Shown here in pieces: positions 34,617 through 43,165 of a DNA stretch of 55,179 bases (the first letter of the stretch is position 1; each line of letters starts with the position of its first letter). Origin of the DNA: Lysobacterales bacterium (GTDB lineage: Bacteria; Pseudomonadota; Gammaproteobacteria; Xanthomonadales; SZUA-38); contig JANQOZ010000087.1 of NCBI GenBank assembly GCA_028285525.1, positions 1-55,179 of the forward strand, written 5' to 3'. The position numbers were made by a program, and so were the translations under genes. The notes beneath the pieces are model-generated. The model ran no database searches and was not told the DNA's origin. It saw nothing but the letters and a program-made list of their open reading frames with translations.

Positions 34617-35179
34617 CGCGCGCCGGCTCCCACCCGGTCGAGCAGCTGCTGGATCAGGGCCTCCGCCCCCGCCTCGCTGACGCTGTCAACCGCCGCCCAT
34701 CGTCCCAGCGTTGCGCTGCTGATGCCGCCATCGGGAACCTCCACCACCGTCAGGGTCAACCAGCTGGGTTGGCCGCCACCGAGCCTGCCGGTGATGGCCC
34801 AAAGCTGCCGACATGAGACCGGCAGGCCGCCGACACGGCCTATGCCCAGACCGTCGAGTGACGTGTCCGGGGCCTGCTGCAGCAAACCGGCGATGTGTTC
34901 AAGGAGGGCTCGCTGGCCCCGTTCCAGCGAGATGGACTTGCCGACACAGGGTTGAGCCAGGCTGGCTCCGAGCTGCTGATCGAAGCGCGCGTTGCGTGCC
35001 GGTGAGTCCGGTTTCGGGAGCGCGGTGCGTTCCTGAAGCCACCAGGACTGAACGTTGACCTCCGCCGCCGCTGCCGCTTCGATACGCGGCTTGGAACCCA
35101 AAACGACCGGTCCGCGGGCACAGCCAGCGGTGGCCAGCGCCAGGGTCAGAATCGGGCCCAGCACGATAAGACCTCTCAT
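34613..35179 (-). CDS. Hypothetical lipoprotein coupled to the M48 protease
   Basis: 188 residues from ATG 35179. A GTG at 35212 would add 11 residues. The signal MRGLIVLGPILTLALATAGC ends with a lipobox (ATAGC). The mature part is Gln/Ala/Leu-rich, with QQLGASLAQPCVGKSI, and ends in helices (EAGAEALIQQLLDRVGAG). I recognise no family. Because it overlaps the protease gene by four bases and both are exported, it may be a partner or adaptor of that protease. That is inference only. Confidence 0.65.
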   Translation of the reverse strand: MRGLIVLGPILTLALATAGCARGPVVLGSKPRIEAAAAAEVNVQSWWLQERTALPKPDSPARNARFDQQLGASLAQPCVGKSISLERGQRALLEHIAGLLQQAPDTSLDGLGIGRVGGLPVSCRQLWAITGRLGGGQPSWLTLTVVEVPDGGISSATLGRWAAVDSVSEAGAEALIQQLLDRVGAGAR

Positions 35180-35270
35180 GACCGCCAGTATAGGCACAGG
35201 GACTCGACTCACGGGTTTTTAACAAGCCTGGTGGTATATTTTGAGGCCCTTTTTTTAAAAGCGGAACATC

Positions 35271-35486
35271 ATGCAGAAAGTCAAAGTGTTTGGTTTGGTC
35301 CTTGCTTTAGTCCTGCTGAGCGGCTGTGCCGCCACGCAGTCGGCTGCCGACGGTGAGTCAGCCAGTCGTGAGCCGGTAGCCCGAAACACTCGTACCTACT
35401 GCCGCGGTGATGTTGAGCGCACCGGCCAGAACGATATCGCTTCGGCGGTGAATCGATCGGCCTCGGCTGGCTCCAGTCGCTGCTAA
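35271..35486 (+). CDS. Small lipoprotein, 71 residues
   Basis: Signal VFGLVLALVLLSGCAATQ with lipobox LLSGC (Cys19), then a short polar, Ser/Ala-rich tail. It holds two more cysteines (TYCRGD and the C-terminal Cys), which could pair. No family is recognised. A strong GC hairpin follows 15 bases after the stop, consistent with a small stand-alone gene. Entericidin-like lipoproteins are shorter, so that is not a match. Confidence 0.7.
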   Translation: MQKVKVFGLVLALVLLSGCAATQSAADGESASREPVARNTRTYCRGDVERTGQNDIASAVNRSASAGSSRC

Positions 35487-35500
35487 GACGCTTTAAGACG

Positions 35501-35533
35501 AGCCGGGCCGGCGCTCATTGCACCGGCCCGGCT
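35501..35533. terminator. Perfect 11-bp hairpin after the small lipoprotein gene
   Basis: AGCCGGGCCGG and CCGGCCCGGCT enclose an 11-base loop. It sits between the convergent small lipoprotein and pspC-like genes, so it can act on both strands. Only weak T content follows (TTGAAGTT). Confidence 0.6.
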
Positions 35534-35570
35534 TGAAGTTCCACGTTACGCAACTGATCGACGAGGCTCG

Positions 35571-35822
35571 TCAGTATTTCGTGCGTCGGTCGTAATCGGC
35601 CATCCGCCGATCCCAGTCTCGCAGAAACGGATCCGATTCCTCCGACCCGCCGCGATCCTTGAGGATGAAAGCGCCGATCAGGTAGGCGGCCAGCGTCAGC
35701 AGGGGCCAGATAAAGGCCAGGATGACCGTCACGACCCGCACGCCGAGCGTGCTGAAGTTCAGCGTGTCGGCAACCGTCGCGCAGACGCCGCCGAGCCAGG
35801 CTTTCGGGTGGCGACTGCTCAT
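35571..35822 (-). CDS. pspC: PspC-domain membrane protein
   Basis: 83 residues. The N-terminus KAWLGGVCATVADTLNFSTLGVRVVTVIL follows the PspC pattern (G-G-V-C-x-G/T-x-A-D), and FIWPLLTLAAYLIGAFIL is a transmembrane helix. A charged cytoplasmic tail (FLRDWDRRMADYDRRTKY) follows. PspC takes part in the phage-shock envelope stress response together with PspA. Its ATG overlaps the stop of the PspA gene by four bases. It is shorter than E. coli PspC (119 residues), and no pspB or pspF is nearby. Confidence 0.83.
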   Translation of the reverse strand: MSSRHPKAWLGGVCATVADTLNFSTLGVRVVTVILAFIWPLLTLAAYLIGAFILKDRGGSEESDPFLRDWDRRMADYDRRTKY

Positions 35823-36490
35823 GCGGCGCTGTCCCCTCCTTCAGATCGCCCGGCGACTTTCTTCCGCAGCTCCGCCAGTTCAGATTCGATCCGCGGGTCC
35901 TCGAGTTCCTCAGAGCGCGTCTCGCGCTGAGGCACAACGTCGAAGGCCTCGACTCTGGCCTCCAGCTGATCCATCTGCACCTCGAGCCTTTCGAAGCGAG
36001 CGGATACATCGGCCAGCTTTCGATCTGCCGGAGAGGTGTACTGAAGAATCTTGGCGGGCGCCTGCTGCTGCCGCATGGTCTGCTGGCGCTTGCGCGCCTG
36101 GCCGAGCCTTTTCTCAAGACGCCGGATATCGTCGTTCACCCGCTGCATACCCTGGCTGGCCTGCGTGATGGCCATCTCGCAGCGGTCGGCTTCTTCGGTC
36201 AGCTTGTGGCGTGAAGCGAGCGCTTCGCGCGCCAGCTCATCGCGGCCCTGCGCAACGGCCTGTTCCGCTCGCTCACTCCACTGCTTTTGCTGGGCCAGGA
36301 TGCCCTCGCGGCGGCGCTGAAAGCGTTTTTGCTCGCCCAGCAGATCAGCGGCGGCGGCGCGCGCCTCGCGCAGTGCGTCTTCCATCTCGCGAACCAGCGC
36401 GGCCAGCATCTTCTCCGGGTCTTCTGCGCGCTCCAGCAGCGCGTTGACGTTGGCTGATACCACGTGGCGGAAGCGGGACATTGTGCTCAT
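35819..36490 (-). CDS. pspA: PspA/IM30 family envelope-stress protein
   Basis: 223 residues from ATG 36490, which has AGGAG about ten bases upstream. It is nearly all helix and coiled coil. MSRFRHVVSANVNALLERAEDPEKMLAALVREMEDAL is the PspA/Vipp1 start. It continues with long heptad stretches (EQKRFQRRREGILAQQKQWSERAEQAV) and SARFERLEVQMDQLEARVEAFD. PspA coats and stabilises the inner membrane under stress. It is followed by PspC in a two-gene operon. A TGGCACG element lies upstream, but the -12 half of a sigma-54 site is poor. Confidence 0.88.
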   Translation of the reverse strand: MSTMSRFRHVVSANVNALLERAEDPEKMLAALVREMEDALREARAAAADLLGEQKRFQRRREGILAQQKQWSERAEQAVAQGRDELAREALASRHKLTEEADRCEMAITQASQGMQRVNDDIRRLEKRLGQARKRQQTMRQQQAPAKILQYTSPADRKLADVSARFERLEVQMDQLEARVEAFDVVPQRETRSEELEDPRIESELAELRKKVAGRSEGGDSAA

Positions 36491-36531
36491 GGTGTTGTTT
36501 CTCCTGGGAAATCGTGTTCCCAAGTGAGTAT

Positions 36532-36546
36532 TCAGAAAGCGTGCCA
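36532..36546 (-). promoter_or_regulatory. Weak sigma-54-like element upstream of pspA
   Basis: On the minus strand TGGCACG is followed after four bases by CTGAA. The -24 half is perfect, but the -12 half should read TTGCA/T and lacks the GC. E. coli pspA uses sigma-54, so the location is suggestive only. Confidence 0.25.
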
Positions 36547-36761
36547 AAACCGCAGGCGCGAGAAAAAAGCAGAAAAAACAGCTAGTTGCTGATTACATGG
36601 CTGGCTTCGCCGGTGGGCATTGGTCAGATTCACCAGAGAGCTCGGTCAGTTGCGCCAGACCGAACCTGGCGCACGAGGCGACGCATAGTGACCTATGATG
36701 GTTGGTTCCTTCACAAGTGTCCGTCTAAACTTGCGCTGTTTTGTAGCTTGAGACTTCACGG

Positions 36762-38603
36762 ATGGCCCAGGGCAACTTCATTACCCGCTTCTTCGGCGGG
36801 ATCTGGAAACTGATCGACTTCGGTCGACGCGTCGCGCACCTTATCTTTCTCGCCCTCTTTTTCAGCATTATCGGCGCTGTTGTCCTGGCGACCGGGGAAG
36901 GCCCGCTGCTGTCGGTGAAGGATCGCTCCACCCTGGTGCTGGCGCCTGAAGGCATGGTGGTTGAGCAGTACACCACCGACGCCACCCAGCGGGCGCTGGG
37001 GCAGCTGATGGACGAAGAGCTCCCTGAGACGCGCATGCGCGACCTGCTGATGGCGATCGACACGGCGAGCAGGGACAGTCGCATCGACCGCATGTTGATC
37101 CGCACAGACTACATGTGGGGCATCGGACCGTCACAGCTTCAGGAGCTGAAGGCCGCCATCGGACAGTTCAAAGACAGCGGCAAGGCGGTGATCGCCTACG
37201 GCTACGGCATGTCGCAGCAGCAGTACTACCTGGCCGCACTGGCGGATCAGGTCTGGCTGCATCCCGAAGGGCTGGTCCTGCTGGAGGGGTATGGCGTCTA
37301 TCGCAACTATTACAAAGACGGTCTCGACAAGCTCGCGGTCGACGTCCACCTGTTTCGGGTTGGCGAGTACAAGTCCGCCGCCGAGCCGTTCATCCGCAAT
37401 GACATGTCTGACTACTCGCGCGAGGCCAACCGTTACTGGCTGGACAGCCTGTGGGATCAGTACTTGACCGAGGTGGCAGCCCAGCGTGATCTGACGCCCG
37501 AGCAGCTCGCCCGGCACGTGGACGAGTTCGGCGAAGACCTGCGCAAGGCCGGGGGGCGCGCCTCAGAGGCCGCGCTGGCGGCCGGGCTGGTGGACCGGGT
37601 CGGCACCGAAGATGAGCTGCGCAAATATCTGCTGAGCGACGGCATTTTTGATGCCGACATCGAGAGCTTCCGGCAGATCGACGCCGAAACCTATCTCGCG
37701 GCCCAGAACAACTTTGCCCTCCCGCAGGGTGACAAGGTTGCCGTTGTGGTGGCCCAGGGCGCCATCGTGCCGGGCGATCAATCGCAGGGCACGGTCGGTG
37801 GCGAATCCACCGCGCGCCTGATTCGCCGGGCGCGAATGGACGACAGCACGCGTGCTCTGGTGCTTCGCGTGGACAGCCCGGGTGGCGCGGTCCTGCCCTC
37901 GGAACAGATCCGCCGCGAGATCGAGCTGACGCGCGCTTCGGGGATTCCCGTTGTGGTCTCGATGAGCTCCGTCGCCGCCTCAGGCGGTTACTGGATTTCC
38001 ATGAGCGCCAACGAAATCTGGGCCAATCCGGCCACCATCACCGGTTCGATCGGCATTTTCGGTCTGCTGACCAACTTCCCTCGGACGCTGGAGAAGGTCG
38101 GCGTTTACACCGACGGCGTCGGCACCACCCGCATCGCCGGGGCGCTGCGGTCTGACCGACCGATGCAGCCGCATATCGCCGACATCATTCAGCAGATCAT
38201 CGAAGACGGCTACGAGCGCTTTATCGGCAAGGTGGCAGTCGCCAGGGAGATGACGCCCGAGGCGGTGGACCAGATTGCCCGCGGTCGGGTTTGGAGCGGA
38301 CAGCAGGCCCGGGATCGCGGCCTGGTCGACAAGCTGGGTGGTCTGAATGACGCCATCGCTTCCGCTGCGGAAATCGCCGACATCAGCGACTACAAGACGG
38401 TTTACGTCGAGCAGCAGGTCTCGGCGCTGGAGCAGTTCCTGCTGGACCTCACCGCGCGGCTGCCGAGCTTCAGTGTCTCCCGGGATACCACAATCGGTGC
38501 GCTGCTGCGCGCGCCGCTGCCGACGGATCTCGAGCTGCTGCTGGCGCAGCCGAAAGGGCAGCAGCCCGTCGGCGTCTACGCCTACTGCTTCTGCACGCTC
38601 TAA
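36762..38603 (+). CDS. sppA: Signal peptide peptidase SppA, 67K type
   Basis: 613 residues, close to the 618 of E. coli SppA. An N-terminal membrane anchor (LIFLALFFSIIGAVVLATG) is followed by two S49 domains. The catalytic dyad of this tetrameric periplasmic protease is seen as Lys204 in FRVGEYKSAAEPF (first domain) and Ser407 in SSVAASGGYW (second domain), matching Lys209 and Ser409 of E. coli. RVDSPGGAVLPSEQIRREI and ITGSIGIFG are further family motifs. It degrades released signal peptides in the inner membrane. It is convergent with the CitE-like gene with a gap of seven bases. Confidence 0.93.
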   Translation: MAQGNFITRFFGGIWKLIDFGRRVAHLIFLALFFSIIGAVVLATGEGPLLSVKDRSTLVLAPEGMVVEQYTTDATQRALGQLMDEELPETRMRDLLMAIDTASRDSRIDRMLIRTDYMWGIGPSQLQELKAAIGQFKDSGKAVIAYGYGMSQQQYYLAALADQVWLHPEGLVLLEGYGVYRNYYKDGLDKLAVDVHLFRVGEYKSAAEPFIRNDMSDYSREANRYWLDSLWDQYLTEVAAQRDLTPEQLARHVDEFGEDLRKAGGRASEAALAAGLVDRVGTEDELRKYLLSDGIFDADIESFRQIDAETYLAAQNNFALPQGDKVAVVVAQGAIVPGDQSQGTVGGESTARLIRRARMDDSTRALVLRVDSPGGAVLPSEQIRREIELTRASGIPVVVSMSSVAASGGYWISMSANEIWANPATITGSIGIFGLLTNFPRTLEKVGVYTDGVGTTRIAGALRSDRPMQPHIADIIQQIIEDGYERFIGKVAVAREMTPEAVDQIARGRVWSGQQARDRGLVDKLGGLNDAIASAAEIADISDYKTVYVEQQVSALEQFLLDLTARLPSFSVSRDTTIGALLRAPLPTDLELLLAQPKGQQPVGVYAYCFCTL

Positions 38604-38610
38604 GCGCGGG

Positions 38611-39492
38611 TCACGCCTCGAGCCGCTCCGCCAGGCTCAGGACGCGCTGGGCCTTGTAGACGATCGGATAGTCGATGAAGTAGCCGTCGAGCTGAATCGA
38701 CGCCGAACCTTCGGCTTCCGCGGCTTCGAAAGCCGCTACCACCTTGCGTGCGTGGGCGATTTCCGCCTCTGACGGGCTGAAGACCCGGTTGGCCGGGGCG
38801 ACCTGGTCCGGATGGATACACAGCTTGCCCTGAAAGCCCATCTCGAGACCGTTTCGGGCGGAAAGCTCGAAGCGGTCGTGATCCTTGATCTGCAGCACTA
38901 CCGTATCGATTGGCGGCTCAAGCTCCGCTACCCGGGAGGCGAGGACAAGGCGTGCCCGCGTGTCGGCCAGCGCCCGCTCGTCAGGCTCCCAGCGCAGATT
39001 GAGGTCCAGGTGCAGATCGCCGGCGCCAAACGCGAGCCGCCTGATCCGGGTTCCTGCCTGGCATATCTCGTTGATCTGATCGAGGCCCTTGGCTGTCTCG
39101 ATAATCGGCATGAGGTCGGTGCTGCCGGGCGCCAGCTCGTGGCGGCTCTCTAGCTGACTCAGCACCCAGTCCACGGCGATGAGCTGCGCGGCCGATTCGG
39201 TTTTTGGCAGCACAATGCCGTCCAGCCTGGGCCCGACAACCGACAGCAGATCGTCGAAACACCAGGGCGTCTCAAAGCTGTTGACCCGGACGTAGGCGCG
39301 GCAGGGGCGCGGCTGTTTGAGTGCCTCAACCAGCGCGTCCCGGGTTGCCACCTTTTCGTCGTTGGCAACCGCGTCTTCCAGATCCAGCACCACCGCGTCA
39401 GCGCCGGCGGTCAAACACTTCTCCACCTTCCTCGGGTGGTTGCCCGGGGCAAACAGATAGGTGCGGCTGGGGAGTGAGGGGTTAGGCGTCAT
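38611..39492 (-). CDS. HpcH/HpaI-aldolase/citrate-lyase-beta family (CitE-like) CoA lyase
   Basis: 293 residues with the CitE TIM-barrel motifs: SRTYLFAPGNHPRKVEKCLTAGADAVVLDLEDAV, VRVNSFETPWCFDDL, DGIVLPKTESA, LMPIIETAKGL, FGAGDLHLDL and GFQGKLCIHPDQV. Stand-alone members cleave beta-hydroxyacyl-CoAs such as malyl-CoA or citramalyl-CoA into acetyl-CoA or pyruvate parts, using Mg2+ held by the conserved Glu and Asp. No citD or citF is present, so citrate lyase itself is excluded. It is second in a unit with the GntR gene (ATGA overlap). Confidence 0.87.
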   Translation of the reverse strand: MTPNPSLPSRTYLFAPGNHPRKVEKCLTAGADAVVLDLEDAVANDEKVATRDALVEALKQPRPCRAYVRVNSFETPWCFDDLLSVVGPRLDGIVLPKTESAAQLIAVDWVLSQLESRHELAPGSTDLMPIIETAKGLDQINEICQAGTRIRRLAFGAGDLHLDLNLRWEPDERALADTRARLVLASRVAELEPPIDTVVLQIKDHDRFELSARNGLEMGFQGKLCIHPDQVAPANRVFSPSEAEIAHARKVVAAFEAAEAEGSASIQLDGYFIDYPIVYKAQRVLSLAERLEA

Positions 39493-40238
39493 GATCCGGT
39501 GCTCCAGTCGCGCTGCATGGTCAGGGAATACTTGAATCGTTCGCTCGGATGGCGAACCACAGAAACCTCAAAGACGCGCTCTTTGCCGTGGTATCTGCGC
39601 AGAATATTCATGGCCGGCTGACCTTCCGGGACACCGAGTGCCTCAGCGTGTGAAGGGGCCAGCAGCTCGGCGGCGAGCTCAACCTCCACGCTGCGGATTC
39701 GCTCGCCGAAAACCTGTTCGATGACGTCATACAGCGGGCGCGGGTCGGTGCCAATGTACTTTTCTACGCTTCGGTAGCGGCGGAGGACGTAGACGTCGGT
39801 CCAGCACAGGGCCAGGCCGCTGCGGCTGTCTCGACGAATCGCGCTCAGGCGGCTCCAGTGAGAACGGGGCGGGATGCCCAGCGTCTTGGCCAGCTCCGCG
39901 TTTGCGACCAGGTTGGAGCTGCCGACGTGCTCCAGCACCGTGTCGGCGGGGTATTGCAGCAGTTCCGATACCGACTGCATGCGCTGAACGTAGCCAGACC
40001 GGGCCACGTCCGAGGTAACGACGGTGCCGATGCCCTTATGCCGCTGAATGAACCCGCCATCCTCCAGCATCCTGAGCGCCTCGCGAATGGTGTGTCGACT
40101 GACCTTGTAGCGCTGTCTGAGCTCGTGTTCGCCCGGCAGCTTGCTGCCGACCGTCAATCGTCCCTCTGCGATTGCCTCGCAAATGCCGTTGGCGATCTCC
40201 CGGTAACGGGGGCCTTTGCCGGTGGTTGTTTTTGCCAT
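39489..40238 (-). CDS. GntR-family regulator with UTRA domain (HutC type)
   Basis: 249 residues. The winged helix-turn-helix spans about residues 10-75 (RYREIANGICEAIAEGRL, KLPGEHELRQRYKVSRHTIREALRMLEDGGFIQRHKGIGTVV). The UTRA ligand-binding domain follows, with SHWSRLSAIRRDSRSGLALCWTDVYV and VPEGQPAMNILRRYHGKERVFEVSVVRHPSERFKYSLTM. HutC-type members usually repress and are released by a pathway metabolite. The palindrome AATGTCCGGACATT lies about 120 bases upstream, in front of the divergent dioxygenase gene, and again in front of locus A. I infer it is the regulator of both. Confidence 0.9.
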   Translation of the reverse strand: MAKTTTGKGPRYREIANGICEAIAEGRLTVGSKLPGEHELRQRYKVSRHTIREALRMLEDGGFIQRHKGIGTVVTSDVARSGYVQRMQSVSELLQYPADTVLEHVGSSNLVANAELAKTLGIPPRSHWSRLSAIRRDSRSGLALCWTDVYVLRRYRSVEKYIGTDPRPLYDVIEQVFGERIRSVEVELAAELLAPSHAEALGVPEGQPAMNILRRYHGKERVFEVSVVRHPSERFKYSLTMQRDWSTGS

Positions 40239-40359
40239 GGTGATCCCTGGTGTTGAGCGCGGCTGCCGGCCGCTAAGCGGAGCGATGCGCGGCAGACTCC
40301 GCGGGCGACAGGTTCCGGTTTTTGTCCCCGCGTGTCAAAAGTGCTGGCCGGCAGGGTCG

Positions 40360-40373
40360 AATGTCCGGACATT
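40360..40373. promoter_or_regulatory. Perfect 14-bp palindromic operator AATGTCCGGACATT (site 2)
   Basis: Identical to the site at 19251-19264. It lies between the GntR gene and the TauD-like gene, 40 bases before the chosen ATG of the latter. A second, imperfect copy (CTGTCCGGAT) at 40405-40414 overlaps that start, and a separate 10-bp palindrome GAACCGGTTC is at 40379-40388. Confidence 0.7.
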
Positions 40374-40412
40374 TACTTGAACCGGTTCGGCGATTGGGGG
40401 CACACTGTCCGG

Positions 40413-41336
40413 ATGAATACCAACAGCGCATTCGATCAGGGCTCGCTCGGCGTTGCTGCATCGCCCGAGCCAAAGTCAACCCGACCCATGGTTTCTCCGG
40501 CCGGCGACTGCCATTTTGGCGTTGAGGTGACGGGTGTCGACCTACACGACCTGACCACCGAAGACTTGAGCTGGGTCAGGCAGGTTTGGTCGGACAATCC
40601 GCTGCTGCTCATCCGGCGGCAGCTGCTGACCGAAGACAATCTGATGGACTTCAGCCGCTTCTTCGGCGATCTGGAGGTGGTGGTCCGAAAGGACATTCAC
40701 TCCCGGCACAACCCCGAAATTGCTCTGGTCTCGAATCTGTATCTCGAGGACGGCAGCAACATCGGAGGACTGGGCACCTACGAGCTCCGCTGGCACAGCG
40801 ACCAGAGCTACCGGACCCGTCCAGCCACCGGCGCGGTGTTTTACGCGCTGGAGATTCCGCCGGAGGGGGGCAACACGCGCTGGATCGATATGGTGCAGGC
40901 CTGGGCAACGCTCGATCCGGAGATTCAGCGTGTGCTGGACGGTCGCATGGGACAGTTTGCCTACCAGATGTACAACACCGACATCACCGATGAGCCAGGC
41001 GGCAAGGAAATCCGTGCCCGCACGCCGGACGCTGAGCACCCTCTGGTGCTCACTCACCCCAGAAACGGGCAGCGCAGCCTCTATTTCGACCCCAGCCAAA
41101 CCTACGCGATTGCCGGTTTGCCGACCGATGAGTCCGATGAACTCGTGAAGCGACTGTCGGAGCACGTGGTCAATCCAAGGTTCATCCAGGAGCATCAGTG
41201 GCACATCGGAGACGTTATGCTGTGGGACAACTCCCGGCTGCTGCATTCGCGCTACGCCTTCGACCCGCTGCATCCGAGACTCGCCAAGCGAACGACGGTA
41301 TTTCTCGAGCCTGACTGGTTTCCGGTACCTGCATGA
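40413..41336 (+). CDS. TauD/TfdA-family 2-oxoglutarate dioxygenase
   Basis: 307 residues from ATG 40413. A GTG at 40332 is in frame but would put the operator inside the gene. The family start FGVEVTGVDLHDLT, the His-x-Asp iron ligands in LRWHSDQSYRTRPATGAVFYAL, and the distal region MLWDNSRLLHSRYAFDPLHPRLAKRTTVFLEPDW (His ligand, and Arg for 2-oxoglutarate) are all present. Family members hydroxylate sulfonates, phenoxyacids, carnitine precursors and other acids, often breaking C-S, C-O or C-N bonds. It is coupled by a four-base overlap to the CaiB gene, so its product is probably an acid that is then activated with CoA. Confidence 0.88.
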   Translation: MNTNSAFDQGSLGVAASPEPKSTRPMVSPAGDCHFGVEVTGVDLHDLTTEDLSWVRQVWSDNPLLLIRRQLLTEDNLMDFSRFFGDLEVVVRKDIHSRHNPEIALVSNLYLEDGSNIGGLGTYELRWHSDQSYRTRPATGAVFYALEIPPEGGNTRWIDMVQAWATLDPEIQRVLDGRMGQFAYQMYNTDITDEPGGKEIRARTPDAEHPLVLTHPRNGQRSLYFDPSQTYAIAGLPTDESDELVKRLSEHVVNPRFIQEHQWHIGDVMLWDNSRLLHSRYAFDPLHPRLAKRTTVFLEPDWFPVPA

Positions 41337-42538
41337 GCAACCCACAAAGCGGCCCGTTGTCGGGCATTCGGGTGCTGGAGCTGGGCCAGATCCTGGCCGG
41401 CCCCTTCACTACGACCATGCTAGGCTACTTTGGCGCGGAGGTCATCAAAATCGAAGCGCCCGGCGCCGGCGATCCGATCCGCGGTTGGCGCACGGTTCGC
41501 AACGGCACGTCCCTGTGGTGGCATAGCCACGCGCGCAACAAAAAATCCGTCACCATCAACCTCAAAAGTCTCGCCGGCCAGCAGATGGTTCGGGACCTGT
41601 GTCGTCACGCGGACGTGCTGGTCGAAAACTTCAGGCCCGGGCAAATGGAGCGCTGGGGCCTGGGGCCGGAACCCATCAAGGCGATCAATCCCGAACTGAT
41701 CTACACCCGGATTTCCGGCTATGGCCAAACGGGGCCGGACGCGTCAAAGCCCGGGTTTGCGTCGGTCTGCGAGGGCTTCGGCGGCTTTCGTTACGTTAAC
41801 GGTATCCCAGGCGAGCGGCCGGTCAGGCCCAACCTGAGCATCGGCGACACGCTCGCCGGTATCCACGCCGCGCTGGGCGTGTGTCTGGCGCTCATCGCCA
41901 GGCTCCGGGGCAAGGCGGACGGCGGTCAGGTGGTGGACGTCTCGATTTTCGAGAGCGTGTTCAACCTGCTGGAAGGTGTGGTTCCAGAGTATTCTGGCGC
42001 CGGCCAGATTCGCGAGCCCGCCGGTACCACCATCACCGGCATCGCGCCGTCCAACACCTACCGCTGCGGCGACGATAAGCTCATTGTGATCGGCGCCAAC
42101 ACCGACCCGATGTTCGAGCGGCTGATGCGTGCCATGGGTCGGGATGACCTTGCGGAAGACCCTGAGCTGAGCAACAACGCCGGCCGGGTTGCGCAGCAGG
42201 AAATGCTGGACGAGGCGATCGAAAGCTGGACCCGGACGATGACCATGACGCAGGCGCTGGCCGCGTTGGAGGAAGCGTCGGTTGCCGGCGGTCCGATCTA
42301 CAGCGTCGAGGACATGTTCAACGATCCTCAGTACCAGGCGCGGGAACTGCTCGAGTCGGTGACCGTCGACGGTGAGCCTCTGGTGATTCCCGCCCTGGTG
42401 CCGAAGCTCACGGAAACGCCGGGGCGCACCCGCTGGACCGGGCCAAAGCTTGGTCAGCACACGGACGAGGTGCTCGCTGAGCTCCTGGAGCTGGACGAAG
42501 ACGCTCGCGGTCAGCTGAGAAGCGACGGCGTCATCTAA
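41333..42538 (+). CDS. CaiB/BaiF family (class III) CoA-transferase, locus B
   Basis: 401 residues: GIRVLELGQILAGPFTTTMLGYFGAEVIKIEAPG, ENFRPGQMERWGLGPEPIKAINP and GYGQTGPDASKPGF. The catalytic Asp is Asp172 (LSIGDTLAGIHAALG). It is related to the CaiB of locus A but clearly diverged, so the two are separate enzymes rather than a recent copy. Overlap with the dioxygenase gene (ATGA) shows an operon. It presumably moves CoA onto the acid released or modified by the dioxygenase. The divergent CitE-like lyase could then cleave it. Confidence 0.9.
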   Translation: MSNPQSGPLSGIRVLELGQILAGPFTTTMLGYFGAEVIKIEAPGAGDPIRGWRTVRNGTSLWWHSHARNKKSVTINLKSLAGQQMVRDLCRHADVLVENFRPGQMERWGLGPEPIKAINPELIYTRISGYGQTGPDASKPGFASVCEGFGGFRYVNGIPGERPVRPNLSIGDTLAGIHAALGVCLALIARLRGKADGGQVVDVSIFESVFNLLEGVVPEYSGAGQIREPAGTTITGIAPSNTYRCGDDKLIVIGANTDPMFERLMRAMGRDDLAEDPELSNNAGRVAQQEMLDEAIESWTRTMTMTQALAALEEASVAGGPIYSVEDMFNDPQYQARELLESVTVDGEPLVIPALVPKLTETPGRTRWTGPKLGQHTDEVLAELLELDEDARGQLRSDGVI

Positions 42539-42556
42539 GCAGCCGCTCGCTCCTGG

Positions 42557-43156
42557 TCAGGCCGTGAGCTGAAGGCTGCGGATGGCCGCTTCGTCGGCCC
42601 GCTCCATCGGCCGGCCGTCCACCGGACTCAGCGGCGCCTGGCGCCGGGCATGCAGCGGGAATACCGTGGCTTCGATCGCGACGTCCCCCGCCATGAACCG
42701 GAACAGCGGATAGCTGCGATGATCTTCGCGGGTCACCCGCAAGCGCCGTTCACTCTGATCATAAGGAACGCCTTCTCGGTCGAGGAAGAACGCAACCGCC
42801 TCGGGCGTGTCCGCAAACAGATGCAGGTTGACCGGGCTGTTGCTGTCGGCGGTCCCCGCCAGCACGGGGCCGACCAGCCTGGCGTGAAACTCGGAGAAAA
42901 AGCGCACGCCCTCCAGCGCGGCCTCCCTGAGCGTCTTTAACAGCAGCTGATGGTCGCTGCCGCCGAACAGGGCCTGGTGGCTCCGGATGGCCGCCTCGAT
43001 ATCGGTGTTTCTCGGCAGCGCCCCGCGGCCGCTGAGACCCAGGCGCTCAGCCGCCTTGAGCTTGGCGGCGTGCAGGTCTCTCAGGGACTGCTCGATGACA
43101 ATTCGAGCGGCCTCGTTGGCGATCAGCTGACGCTGTCGGTTGGCGTTTCTCGACAC
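42557..43156 (-). CDS. Conserved hypothetical, possibly nucleotidyltransferase-like
   Basis: 199 residues. It starts with a basic helix (SRNANRQRQLIANEAARIVIEQSL). A mid-part GVRFFSEFHARLVGPVLAGTADSNSPVNLHLFADTPEAVAFFL looks like a minimal nucleotidyltransferase fold (G-x-S-like start and D-x-D-like acidic pair), but the catalytic pattern is not certain. YPLFRFMAGDVAIEATVFPLHARRQAPLSPVDGRPMERAD is a striking conserved-looking end. It starts nine bases after the PBP1A stop on the same strand, so the two are likely co-transcribed. Function is unknown. Confidence 0.65.
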   Translation of the reverse strand: MSRNANRQRQLIANEAARIVIEQSLRDLHAAKLKAAERLGLSGRGALPRNTDIEAAIRSHQALFGGSDHQLLLKTLREAALEGVRFFSEFHARLVGPVLAGTADSNSPVNLHLFADTPEAVAFFLDREGVPYDQSERRLRVTREDHRSYPLFRFMAGDVAIEATVFPLHARRQAPLSPVDGRPMERADEAAIRSLQLTA

Positions 43157-43165
43157 GGGAAGATC

